This document shows, piece by piece, positions 48,846-59,822 of a DNA stretch of 64,000 bases. The position numbers were made by a program, and so were the translations under genes. The DNA lies in assembly GCA_026008535.1 (NCBI GenBank), contig BRKX01000017.1, positions 10,804,501-10,868,500 of the forward strand, in the 5' to 3' direction. The stretch is from Perilla frutescens (lineage: Eukaryota; Streptophyta; Magnoliopsida; Lamiales; Lamiaceae). Positions within the stretch are counted from its first letter, which is position 1, and every line of letters starts with the position of its first letter. The notes under the pieces were generated by a model. It had not been told where the DNA came from. It worked only from the letters and a program-made list of their open reading frames with translations, and did no database searches.

Positions 48846-50728
48846 ATGACGGAACCCAAAGATCTCTCGACCATGTTCGAGATGATGAAGAAAATGTTTG
48901 AGAAAACAATGGGCACCCCATCCTCTGTCTCTGCTCCTGCTGGAACATCAACTATCACTCCCTCTGCCACATCCATTCCCGCAGTCACTACAACAGCCGA
49001 ACTCACTCCGGAAGGACCCAAATCAGAGTTCGAAAAACTCTCCTCTCCTCCAACGGAACATGCAGACACTACCATGGATGACTCTACTCTGGTGCTAAAC
49101 CCCACTCTGCTCCAGCAAGTCAGTCTAGGAGAAGAAGAAAACCCTATTGATCTAGATTTAGGGTTACACACTAGAGCTTTAGCCGAGAAGAAGAAAAGCT
49201 ACCCTACCCGCAAGTCTAAATGACTTCACAGCCAACAAGAGTCTGTCAAGGAAGAGGTTGGTGAGGGTTCTAGCAAGAAGGTAAAGAGAACGCTGAAAAT
49301 GGAGGAGAAACCAGCAAGATCACTGAAGGATGAATCTGATGAAGAAGAGATTCACCCTGAAATCTCTCCAGATAAAGTTGTTGGTTATGTGGAAGCTGAT
49401 GTTGAACAGCAAGAGAAGCCTATCTCTGCTATGCCAGAAGCTGATGTTCTTGAAAAGCCTGCATCCTCACAAGAGATGGTTTCATCCAACACAGCCAAGG
49501 AGATAGTTTCTCCTTCCCCCACTCATTCAGTTGATGTCAAAGATGATGCTGATTCTAGTGATTCTGAACCGGTCTATCCCCCAGGTTCCCCTCATGATGT
49601 TTCCTCTGCTTTCAGTAAGACATTCTACTCACAACATGCTAAAACCCTTCATAAAACTGTTATTCTTCACCCCACACATGTCGAAAAAAAAATTGATGTG
49701 CTTAGTTTTAAGAAGTATGAGATGAATATTTTCTTGAAAAAGAGGGGTCTCTGGAAATCTGTCACTGCATTGTCCTCTTTTGAGCTTGATGTTATTGCTG
49801 AATTTTATGCGAATGTGTCTCCTGAAATGGGTGATAAGTCTAAGAGCAAATTTGGGGAGGTTTATTGCGAGATAAAATCTATTTATTTAACCCCATGCTG
49901 ATCAAAAAAATTTTGGGTCTGGGTAATGATTCTGATGTTATTAGCCTAGATTTAATTAATGATGTTGTGGGGATTGTTACTGATGGTCTGATGACTAAGT
50001 AGACTAACCAAATTTCCACTTCTAAGCTCATATTTTTCTACTCTGTTTTATACAAATTAATTGTGTGTAATTGGTTGCCCACCACCAACAATTCAGTCCT
50101 CACTGTTGATCAATCCATCTTGCTCTTTAAACTTGGCACAAAAATCCCCTTCAATCTCGGAGATTACATTTTTGATTGCATGTTGAAGTCGGCTGCAAAG
50201 ACAAACACTACCAACATATTTCCATTTTCCTGCGTCATCTATGCCATTCGAGTTGAACAAGGTGTCAAGCCAAACAAGAAGAAGATAGTTACTGAAACCT
50301 CAACTATCTCTATCATCAAGCCTAAAGGGAATGAAGATCGTGTGATCGATCTCCCCTACACCTTCGGTCGAAGTTCAACGGCTGCATCACGGGATGTTGG
50401 GCATGATGTTGCTGCAGATAGTGCTCTCTCTCCTCCTCTTTTAGAAGGCGATATAGTAAGTGCTTCCTCGTACTTGGTAACTGTGTATGTGCAGGTCTTA
50501 AACTCTTATATCTTACAGATGGATTCGTTAATTCATCAAAGCACAGTCCTTACAAATGCCATGGTTGAGCTCTACCAAGCTCTTCGAGGAGCCTTTTCTA
50601 CACAAAAAGGGGGAGTAGCTGCTGCTGGTGATGGTGGTGCTGGAGATGGTGGCAATGCTGAAGGGGAGAGGGCTGGAAAGTCCGTGGCTAAGGCAAAGGG
50701 GAAGAAGAAAATTTTAAATTTTCTTTGA
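48846..50728 (+). pseudogene. Second ORF of element F (Sirevirus env-like/ORF2)
   Basis: Begins MTEPKDLSTMFEMMKKMFEK and is Ser/Thr/Pro-rich, then acidic (DESDEEE), then has a globular part (KKYEMNIFLKKRGLWKSV, FELDVIAEFYANV) and WLPTTNNSVLTVDQSILLFKLGTKIPFNLGDYIF-type text (given in part: NWLPTTNNSVLTVD). This is the plant retrotransposon ORF2 domain that follows pol in Sireviruses, sometimes called env-like. It ends in a Gly-rich, basic tail (AGDGGNAEGERAGK). Stops near 49221 and 49899 and a frameshift around 49900-50060 break it. I see no convincing signal peptide. Confidence 0.75.
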
Positions 50729-51317
50729 CAAAAACAATTTCATTTATGTTTATTTGTGCTAGAAACAATTTTATTTTGGATGTGTTTACATCCTTGTTGG
50801 TTTGTGATGTGCTGGATACATTATATTTTGTTTGTTGGGTATCCTCGTTGGATATTCTTGGATAGTTTGGTTTCATTCATCAGCATTAGTTGACGATTTT
50901 ACTTTATATATTATGTTCGTATATTTTAATGTGTGATGTTTTCTGTTGAGAATGCTTTCAACACTAATATTTTGCTTTTCACATAACTTATAGTATGTGA
51001 TGTTTTATGTTGGGAATGATCTCAACATTGTGATTGTGTTCGCACGTTTTTAAAATGTGTGATGTTTGTTGTGTAGAGAATGTTCTCAACATTGGGCCAG
51101 TACAGGGTAAATACCCAACATGTTGTATATTCATGTATAGGGGTTTATACCCACTAACTTTGTATATTATTTTACAGATAATAACTTAAGGGGGAGCAGA
51201 CCTTAAGGGGGAGTTTTTAAACTTCAATATTTTTATTTTCATATTTCGCTGCGGCTCTAATCATATATATATTAAGCTTTATATTTTGTGCAGAAAGGAT
51301 AAGCTTAAGGGGGAGAT
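50729..51317 (+). other. 3' region of F: palindromic repeats and three polypurine tracts
   Basis: Units starting GTGATGTTT at 50933, 50997 and 51059 (spacing 64 and 62) each contain a palindrome: TGTTGAGAATGCTTTCAACA (50944-50963), TGTTGGGAATGATCTCAACA (51008-51027) and GAGAATGTTCTC (51075-51086). CTTAAGGGGGAG occurs at 51185, 51202 and 51304; the last one touches the 3' LTR and is the working polypurine tract. Repeated polypurine tracts and inverted repeats before the 3' LTR are known Sirevirus features. Confidence 0.85.
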
Positions 51318-52383
51318 TGTTAAGTATGACGTGTTTCAGATGATGTTATCACTTCGTTTGATAACATCGCAATCAATATCGTATCTAATGTTGTTCCGCC
51401 ATTCTCGTCACATTGAGTATAAAACTCGGAATATTAATCTTATCCTTACCTAGTATTTTGGATTAATTTATTTTAAATTAATCGAAATATATTGTGATAT
51501 TTATCACATTTTGATTTCCACGTAGTTAGGGATTTATTAGATATTTTATTTTGAATTAAAACGTGGATAATATTTGATTTTGACTTGTTCAAAATCTGTT
51601 CTGAATTTGTATGGGACGTGATGTTCCCACACTCCATTAAACACTAACTGTTGCAGGTGAACGTGGGTCGCTAGAGTAACCGCTACTATTGCACGATGTT
51701 GAAGAACATGTGTCATGTAATGCAAAAGACAGTTATCTCTAGTGCACTCCAGCAATGGGTAGTAAAAGGCGGTTGATTCAAGTCCAAGTCATCTAGGATC
51801 ATGAGGCAACTGCCAAGACAAGATGGATGAAGTATTTAAGATCTCCTTAGACCTTAAAATCATTTATACAAGCAGGTTATCACCGTGGTTTGTGAGAAGC
51901 TCTAAACCTTGCATCTAGTGTCATCTCTAAAGTCCAAGACATCTTCCTCGATATCTGCCTAGTATCCCAATCAGCTGGAGACTTTCGTTCCAATTGTGTG
52001 TGTAGGTTAGATAGTAAACTTAGAGAAGTTTAGGATTTAGAGTGACTTGTTGTACTCTATCTATGTGTTTAGATAGGTTTGTTTTGAGTGATTATTCGAG
52101 TGAGTGAAGCTAGGATAGTCCTTTGTATGTTTTATGCAGTATTGTCAAGGGAGTGAACCAAGAAAACATCAGCATTATTTTTGTTTATCACTTGTGTTAG
52201 TGACTTTCGCCTTGAGGCAATCACACACCATAAGGAGTGTGATTTAAAATTTATTTTGTACAAAGTTTTGTTTACGTTTATGCTGTATGTTGAAGGCAAT
52301 GTGGTAACACTAGCTTCAACATTTCATTTAACTTTGCAATTTACATCCGTAATTCACATTGTTTCAGGCAACAAATTCTAACA
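51318..52383 (+). repeat. 3' LTR of element F
   Basis: 1066 bp, TGTTAAGTATGACG to TTCTAACA. It matches the 5' LTR with scattered substitutions plus an 18-bp segment (near 51826-51850, GTATTTAAGATCTCCTTA-like) missing from the 5' copy. Confidence 0.93.
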
Positions 52384-52388
52384 CTATG

Positions 52389-52888
52389 GATTGTGGTACA
52401 CTTCAGACACAAATTCAAGTCTTATTGCCTACTATAATGCTGATTAGGCAGGATCTCCAGATGATAGAAAAAACATATCAGGTGCTTATTTCTTTTTAGG
52501 ATACAATGTTGTTTCCTGGTTCAACAAGAAATAAAACAGTATATCCTTATCAATTGTTGAAGTCGAGTACATAGCAGCAAGAAGTAGTTCTACTTAGATG
52601 ATCTGGATGGTGCAGATGATGAAAGACTATGAAGTTGTTCATGATACACCTATTTTGTATTGTGACAATATGAGTGCTATCAATATATCAAAGAATCATG
52701 TTCAGCATTCAAGGACAAAACATATTGATATCAGACATCATTACATCAGAGAGCTGGTTGAAGAAGAAGTTATAAGAATAGATCATGTGAAGATAAAATA
52801 TCAACTTGCTAATCTATTTACCAAGGGATTGGATGCTTCTCGTTTTGAGAAACTGAGAGCATCTATTGGTGTTTTCTTGATTCAGTAA
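52389..52888 (+). pseudogene. Element E RNase H, C-terminal part
   Basis: Resumes E after F, with GLWYTSDTNSSLIAYYNAD, GAYFFLGYNVVSW and YCDNMSAINISKNHVQHSRT, ending at ASIGVFLIQ (TAA at 52886-52888). It matches the order and motifs of the RNase H of F (LCDNASAIEISKNPVQHSRT). Several stops upstream of 52598. Confidence 0.88.
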
Positions 52889-53260
52889 GTTAATAGAAGG
52901 AGTATGAGTGTGTTTATTTTACATTCAGTAGGAAGGAATCATTCCTGCAAAAAAGACCTAAACATTCCTATAAATGTTCATCATACGTCTTTGTCAACGG
53001 CTAATTCTGACACATAATGTCATCCTTGATTTTTCGAAATTTCTTTGCAATTCCACAGTCTAACAGAACCTAAGATTACTTCTTGAATGGAGTACTCTCT
53101 TATATATATGTATATAAGTTTAGAGATGTTCATAAGTTTTTTCTCAAACTTATGAAATCAAGTTCTTTATGTTCTTATTTTCTAGTTATCTTTCTTATTC
53201 TTTCTTTCTGCCATTTCACTTTTATCACTAAAGAAATTTATTTATATTTCTTTCAAATAG
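52889..53260 (+). other. Region between pol and the second ORF of E
   Basis: Non-coding. A pyrimidine-rich stretch (53160-53255) ends in CAAATAG (53259-53260), a candidate splice acceptor in the same relative place as in F. Confidence 0.6.
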
Positions 53261-55604
53261 CACCCAAAAGAAAACATGTTCGTCTCAAGAAAGTTGTTAA
53301 ACCTAAAATGAGGTATAGGAAGGTCACATATTCAAAACCTCAAGATCAATTTTATAAAGAGTACGAGTTTGACAGACAAGTTTGAAAAGAGTCAACTTAT
53401 AAGAAACCAGTTTAAAGAGAACTTCGTGAAGAGTTCTCTAGTAAACATACTAAAGAGTTGATTGAGAAATATCATGAAGGAGAAGGATAAGAGAAGAGGA
53501 AGAAGAACCAGAAGCATCATCTTCTACGGAGAAGAAAAACACTTAAAACTTGTGTTTCCGAGACTTACTGAAATAAACTGCAAGTTTATACAATGTTAGC
53601 GAAAAGGCTGCAGTAAATAAGGCAAGATCAAGGGGTTCAGCAGTCAAGAAATCAAAGAAGACTGATGCTCCTCCAACAAAGAATATCATCATAACACTTG
53701 CTGCACAAACTCTTCAGAAAAAGAAGGGTCCTGCTATTGATGATCCCGTTATGCCTAAAGATGTACCTGTACAAGAGGAATTACATATTGTAGAGAAGTC
53801 TTCTGTAGAAAAGCCTATATCAAAGTAACCTACAACTGAGAAAAGGATTTCACCTGAATAGGAAGGTGAAGTTTCAGAGGAAGATGATGTTCCACTAAGT
53901 AAAATGATGAAATTTCTAGCTACAGATAAAGGGAAAAAGAAGGTCATCAAGAGACCTTTAGTTGCCGCTCTAGGAGAAAAAGAAGAAGGAGCAAGCTCTT
54001 CTTTAGAATCTGCTGCGAAGACTCCAATTCTACATCAAAAGAAGCTTATGGCAAGTGCTAGATATGAGATTGATCCATTCACAATTGGATCACCTATTAG
54101 AAAGAAGAATCCATGAAAGAAGTCTTCTACTGAAGTTGTCAAGATTATCCCCAGAACACTTATCACAAGAAGCAGAGCATCGGCTACACCAACATCTTAT
54201 ACCCTAAAAAATAGAAGAGAAAGCAAACTGACATCAGTGCTGGCCCATCAAAGAAGGCCAAGAAGTCTGCACGTCCCAAAGATGTACCTAAAGATGTTCA
54301 CTCAGAATCTAGTGAACATGATAATGATCTACACAAATGGATCATTCATATACCAGGTATCTCTAAACATGCTCTCTTAAGATCAACTAAGCATACTGAA
54401 TTATGGGATAAGGTGAAAAAGAGGTCACTGATTGCTGAGAAGAAGGTAAATAAGGATACCTTGTTAGCCACTAGTATCTATTCTTTGTTAGAGAACGTGG
54501 GGTTATTAGGAATAGTGCAGACGGTGCATGAGTTTGTTCCTTTAGTGGTTTCTGAATTCTATTGTAACCTCACTAAAAATGTGGATGATCTTCATTCAGA
54601 GGATTTTCACAAAGTGTTTGTGAGAGGTGAGTTGTTGGATTTTTTACCTGGACTCATCAATGAATTTTTAGATTGGATAGTTGAGAGGAATTTAGAAGGC
54701 ATAGATGATTGGGGGATGGTTTCTGAAGAACTGACCTAGGGCATCTACACCAAATGGCCTTTTAATCTTCAGACTATACCTTTGTCAAAATTGTCTAAGA
54801 ATATATGGTGCATTATTTTATAACATGATTCACAACTGAATACATGGCCTTCTAATTATGAAGAGTTTGTCTTTGGAAAGCTAGTAAGCAGTGCAGAGTC
54901 TACTATTATCAAGGGAAATTTATCACATCCCTCTCTCATATATGACATCATTGAGAAACTACAAGAAAAATGTTTCAACCAAGATAGACAGAATCAGGAC
55001 TTCGAAGAAGTCTCTTATCATCAAGGTTGCTCCTAAAATTGGTGATCATCATCTGCGCTTGCAATTCAAGAAGTTCATTACATGAAAGAAGGATGCTGAT
55101 GCAACTTCTGAGAAGTCTTCACAAAATGAGTTAGTTCTTAAATTTCTAAAGAACAGTTTGGAGTTTTATGCTGGAATGATTTATGAGCATACCTCTGAAA
55201 AGATGAAGATTCAAGCTTTAATTATTGAATTGTCATCTAGAGAAGATTTTTCCTCCCATGTAGTTGATGTTCCTGATAATGTTCATAACTTGCATAAACT
55301 TGCAAGTACTGCCATAGCTGCAACTTAAGAGAGATCTACAAAGACTGTCTCAAAGGATAAAAAACATGAATAAGACATGCCTGATGATCGTGAAGAGGAA
55401 GAGAAAACTGCAGATGAAGAAACTATAGAAGAAGAGGAGCTAGAGATAGGTAATGACGAAGAGAAGGCTGATGAGGAAGAAGATGATACTGAAGATGAGG
55501 GAGCTGTATCTAAAGTAGAAGAAGAAAATGAGGAAGTATCTGACAAATCTGAGCAGTTCTCAGATTACTCATTTTCCTTTCTCGGTGGTAAATTGGGGGT
55601 GTAA
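53261..55604 (+). pseudogene. Second ORF of element E (Sirevirus env-like/ORF2), decayed
   Basis: Opens with a very basic stretch (PKRKHVRLKKVVKPKMRYRK), then Lys/Glu-rich low-complexity text, a globular segment with EFYCNLTKNVDDLHSEDFHK (54530-54620, compare AEFYANVSPEM in F), and an acidic tail (55380-55550) ending SFLGGKLGV. It is broken by many stops and shifts. No ATG is seen at the start, which fits expression from a spliced message or loss of the start. The G insertion follows directly. Confidence 0.7.
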
Positions 55605-55605
55605 T

Positions 55606-57023
55606 CATTTAGGTTTTTTCGAATTAAACCACCACAGGATCTATTTGGTTGTTCTTTAATCCTAATATCATGTAATCATATTTTATGCAACACATATGTT
55701 TTAATTAACTGACTTCAATTAAATATGCAATCTGGTTTATCGATTCTACTAAAAACGGAAACATAGATTATCGAAAACCACTTACAAATGAACGTCGGGT
55801 TGTGGACAAGATTAAAGGTCTAATCTTGCTATTGAGATTATGATGATCGATGCCCCCTAGTGTGTAATTCAACTTCTCGATCTTCTGCTGTATTCCCAGA
55901 CTGTATCTAGATTCCGGGTGGATAGGAAACTACTAGATAATTATGGATTCTGTGGAAATCAAGAGATGACTGAGTGGCTGATTTTCTGTGTATTATTTTC
56001 GAAAAACCCACCTCTTTATTAATAAGAAGGTGGCCAAAAATACAGAGTTCTAACCCTACTGGGTTTGGGCCTCAAACTCCTTTTCTATCTCCAGTCCATT
56101 AAAGTCAAATTGGGCTACAATAGGGATCTAAAAAAATATTAAATTGGCCCACTAATTTATTTAATTCCCAATATCCAATAAACTTAGGATATTATTAAAT
56201 AAATTAAATATTATTTTTATTCCACTAAAGAAGTAACTGACCTACAAATTTAATACATATTTGTGAATATGCTTTCTCCTTTACTTCAGCCATTCCCCGT
56301 GTTTAAGATATAATGTTCATTAATTAATTATGTAAGCCTCTGATAGCTATAATTAATTAATAACTAAAACATTGAGTAGTACCACACAAGCTTTATCATG
56401 TACGGAATAAATTCCACCTTCAGGGTTTCACATGAACTTGTGTTTTCTCAAGGGAACATCATCAATCTGGCGAAACCAGGACACGGTGCTTAAATATATT
56501 GCACAACACATCATGTATGCAAATGCCATTACCTAAGATATCGAGTTTATTGATTCTATGAGAGAATCTCACCCATGGATAAATCAAAGCAATAATGAAA
56601 GCATACATATGTTCGCCAATAAATATAAGTTAAGAACCCAAACTCTGTGGATCTTTGTTCTCTAACTTATAGTGTCAGAGTAGAGAATAGTATTCTATCG
56701 TGATCCTCCTCAAAACACTAACACGTGTGTTAGGATAATCAATTAGTCAAGATAAACTAACTATCAGATTATTCCATGGTGTATCGATGGTCTATTCAGG
56801 ACCATCTAAACCGTGAGCCTTTTAATACATTACAAGGATCTGATGATATGATCTTACAGTGTGTTTACCCACACCATATCATCTACAGTGTAAGTATATT
56901 GAATATGCATAAACTGTTATATAATAATGTAAATGCAAATAGTGACTGCAATGAAATCAATCTATATCATCATATTGTCAGAAAAGTATACAAAGACATA
57001 TCTTCCAGTATACAAAACTAACA
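55606..57023 (-). repeat. 3' LTR of element G
   Basis: About 1418 bp. The + strand starts TTTAGGTTTTTTCGAATT (TG lost) and ends ATACAAAACTAACA. It resembles the LTRs of C and D along its length. The polypurine tract is at 57024-57040 (ATCTCTCACATATACTT on the + strand). The left target site cannot be tested because the right end is outside. Confidence 0.85.
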
Positions 57024-57349
57024 ATCTCTCACATATACTTGAAACATGTCTTTCAAGCATAATAACTAACTGGCTAACTCTGAAATCAAAACAATAAAAC
57101 TCAAACTGTGCCTCCGGGTCTGCATCTCACTCTTATTTTCTCCACGTGACCATCAAAGATCTTAGCTGGAAGGCTCTTTGTGAATGGATCAACTAGATTG
57201 TCCTCCGATGCAATCTTGACCACCACTACATCCCCTCTCTTAACGATTTCTCGTATAAGATGGTACTTCCTTTCTATGTGTTTACTTACCTTATGGGCTG
57301 TAGGTTCCTTCGAATTTGCCACTGCACCAGAGTTATCACAGTATATCAT

Positions 57350-59822
57350 TGACAAGTCTAAATTCTCTCATATTTTTATATCTTTTTCTCATTCTTTTGT
57401 CCTTTATTTTTTTGTATTTTTTAAGTCGGAAAGAGTCAGAATGGGCACAAGGAGCAGCAGGAGACAGAATAATCACTTTTGGAGGGCATTACGATGCCAA
57501 TGATACCAAAATGAGCAACAACTTCTCAGCGGAAAGCTCTCTCTTGAGCTTAGCGGAAATCACCCACCATTCCAGCAAAAGTTGAATGAGAAGTTCGTGA
57601 TCGTGCCCACAACAAATCCAGGATGATTGAGAGGAGAAGAAGAGGAGACTAGGCACAAGGGAAACTAATACCAGCTGCAGCAAGAGCAATGCACCCTAGC
57701 CGCGGAAAGAAAGAGGAGCCGCAGAAGGCAAGTTGACGCTTCCAGAAGGATGCTCGGCTCTACAAGGAAAGTTGACTGTCGGCGCTACTAGGGCACATCG
57801 AGTACATAATCTGTGACTCAGGATCTTCTAAATAAGGGAAGAATCTGTTAGATATGGAAAGTTTCGGGGCATGACGGCTGCGAATTGGGCTGAAGATACC
57901 CCAGCCTGTGGGGGAGTTTACCTTGTGTCTTTGTACTCCTACATAAGTAGAACTCATGGCAGAAAACAAACACCTCTTTACCTCTTTTACGAATTTACGC
58001 ACCATAACACTTATATTTTATTTTGCTTTATTTTACTTTTCTGCATTTTGTCTCGAGCGTTATGCCCGCAGGCACTTAGGATTTCCAGTTTTATGTTATT
58101 CAATCCAGCGTTGGAGCTGGATTATTTTTTCAGTGTAATATAAGTTTTTCATTTACATTATGTTTTCTTTTATTCTATTATTTATTATTATTGTTATAAG
58201 TCTAGCATGAGCGGCTAGACTCGTTATTCAAGATTAAACAAAGATAAGAACTTAATGAACACGTAAGAACCGTGAGGCTTATGGGCATAAACTGTGTGAA
58301 TCTAGTTCTGTCGTGTAATCATTTTCTTTGTTACATTATACAGTGGGATAAGCTAGTTAATCGTGGCTGATCACTCGTTAATTAGAATTGTGTTCACTAC
58401 CTCTATAAATGGTCAATGAATCGTCGCTGTGTGTTGGTCATAAACGGATGGAATACATCACGGGTATTGAGGGCATCTGAGAGATCAGTGTCTAGGTAAA
58501 TTTGGGTCTGTCTAGGGCATAAAGCTGCCTTGTTGTTTATAATTATATGAGAGATCGGGGTTGGGCAACAGGTTAGGGTTTAGGGGGACGAGAGATCACC
58601 TCTAAGCTAAACTGAAATGATAGATTGGGTACGTTGAGAAAGATCCAGTACCTTTACCCAGATAATCAGATTTGCATAAGTAATCAACATGCCCATGATC
58701 GGTCAAGTGTTTCTTAAGTTCGAAATTTGAGTTCTAATCTAGAATATTTTTACTATTTATATTTTCCTTTTTTTGTTTTGTTTTGTTATTTAGTTTACAG
58801 TCTTTACATATAAAGTACGGAGACCACAACAACCCTCAACCATTTTGGAAAAGTGATATTGAAAGACAGAATTCGCAGCTCCTCATGGGATCGGCCCTTA
58901 CTTTCGCTGCTACCCCCTTACTCTCGCTGTTATTCAATCCAGCGTTGGAGCTGGATTATTTTTTCAGTTTAATATAAGTAAGTTTTTCATTTACATTATG
59001 TTTTCTTTTATTCTATTATTTATTATTATTGTTATAAGTCTAGCATGAGCGGCTAGACTCGTTATTCCGGATTAAACAAAGATAAGAACTTAATGAACAC
59101 GTAAGAACCGTGAGGCTTATGGGCATAAACTGTGTGAATCTAGTTTCGTCGTGTAATCATTTTCTTTGTTGCATTATACAGTGGGATAAGCTAGTTAATC
59201 GTGGTTGATCACTCGTTAATTAGAATTGTGTTCACTATCTCTATAAATGGTCAATGAATCGTCGATGTGTGTTGGTCATAAACGGATGGAATACATCACG
59301 GGTATTGAGGGCATCTGAGAGATCAGTGTCTAGGTAAATTTGGGTCTGTCTAGGGCATAAAGCTGCCTTGTTGTTTACAATTATATGAGAGATCGGGGTT
59401 GGGCAACAGGTTAGGGTTTAGGGGGACAAGAGATCACCTCTAAGCTAAACTGAAATGATAGATTGGGTACGTTGAGAGAGATCCAGTACCTTTAACCAGA
59501 TAATTAGATTTGCATAAGTAATCAACATGCCTATGATCGATCAAGTGTTTCTTAAGTTCGAAATCTGAGTTCTAATCTAGAATATTTTTACTATTAATAT
59601 TTTCCTTTCTTGTTTTGTTTTGTTATTTAGTTTACAGTCTTTACATACAAAGTATGGAGACCACAACAACCCTCAACCATTTTGGAAAAGTGATATTTGA
59701 AGATAGAATTCGCAGCTCCTCATGGGATAGGCCCTTACTCTCGCTGCTACCTACGCCTTGCAGTCGGTATAAGGATAACTCTCTCTTGAGAATTATTCTA
59801 ACTGCGAAAGGACCGCGCGTCA
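57350..59822 (+). mobile_element. Element H: non-coding LTR-like insertion with a tandem duplication
   Basis: Starts TGACAAGTC and ends CGCGCGTCA (TGAC/GTCA inverted ends), flanked by ATCAT (57345-57349) and ATCGT (59823-59827), a 5-bp duplication with one mismatch. G's RNase H text continues across it. No coding motif. A TATA-like CTACATAAGTAGAA lies near 57940. Best read as a solo LTR or a non-autonomous LTR element; the parent family is not recognised. Confidence 0.7.
58094..59752 (+). repeat. 834-bp tandem duplication inside H
   Basis: Unit 1 is 58094-58927 and unit 2 is 58928-59752. Both begin TGTTATTCAATCCAGCGTTG and run through GGGCATAAACTGTGTGAATC and AACCCTCAACCATTTTGG. They differ at few positions, so the duplication is recent relative to H. 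Confidence 0.93.

Larger units (their letters stand above)
40920..52383 (+). mobile_element. Element F: Sirevirus-type Ty1/copia with an extra ORF
   Basis: 11464 bp, with LTRs at 40920-41967 and 51318-52383 and a perfect target duplication CTATG (40915-40919 and 52384-52388). Internal order: primer site, gag, PR, INT, RT/RNase H, second ORF, 3' region with repeats and polypurine tracts. A solo LTR lies in gag. It is of the same lineage as its host E but better preserved. It cannot move on its own because of stops and an altered RT motif. Confidence 0.95.

Noticed and set aside
40920..52383. Direct repeats of about 1.05 kb as possible phage-like or CRISPR-like structure
   Set aside because: They are the LTRs of F, proven by CTATG target duplication and gag-pol between them.
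55325..55546. Serine-rich frame on the - strand
   Set aside because: Antisense of the acidic tail of the E second ORF (GAA/GAG codons read as TTC/CTC).
57871..58143. 90-codon frame in H
   Set aside because: No motif, and its end lies in the duplicated non-coding unit.
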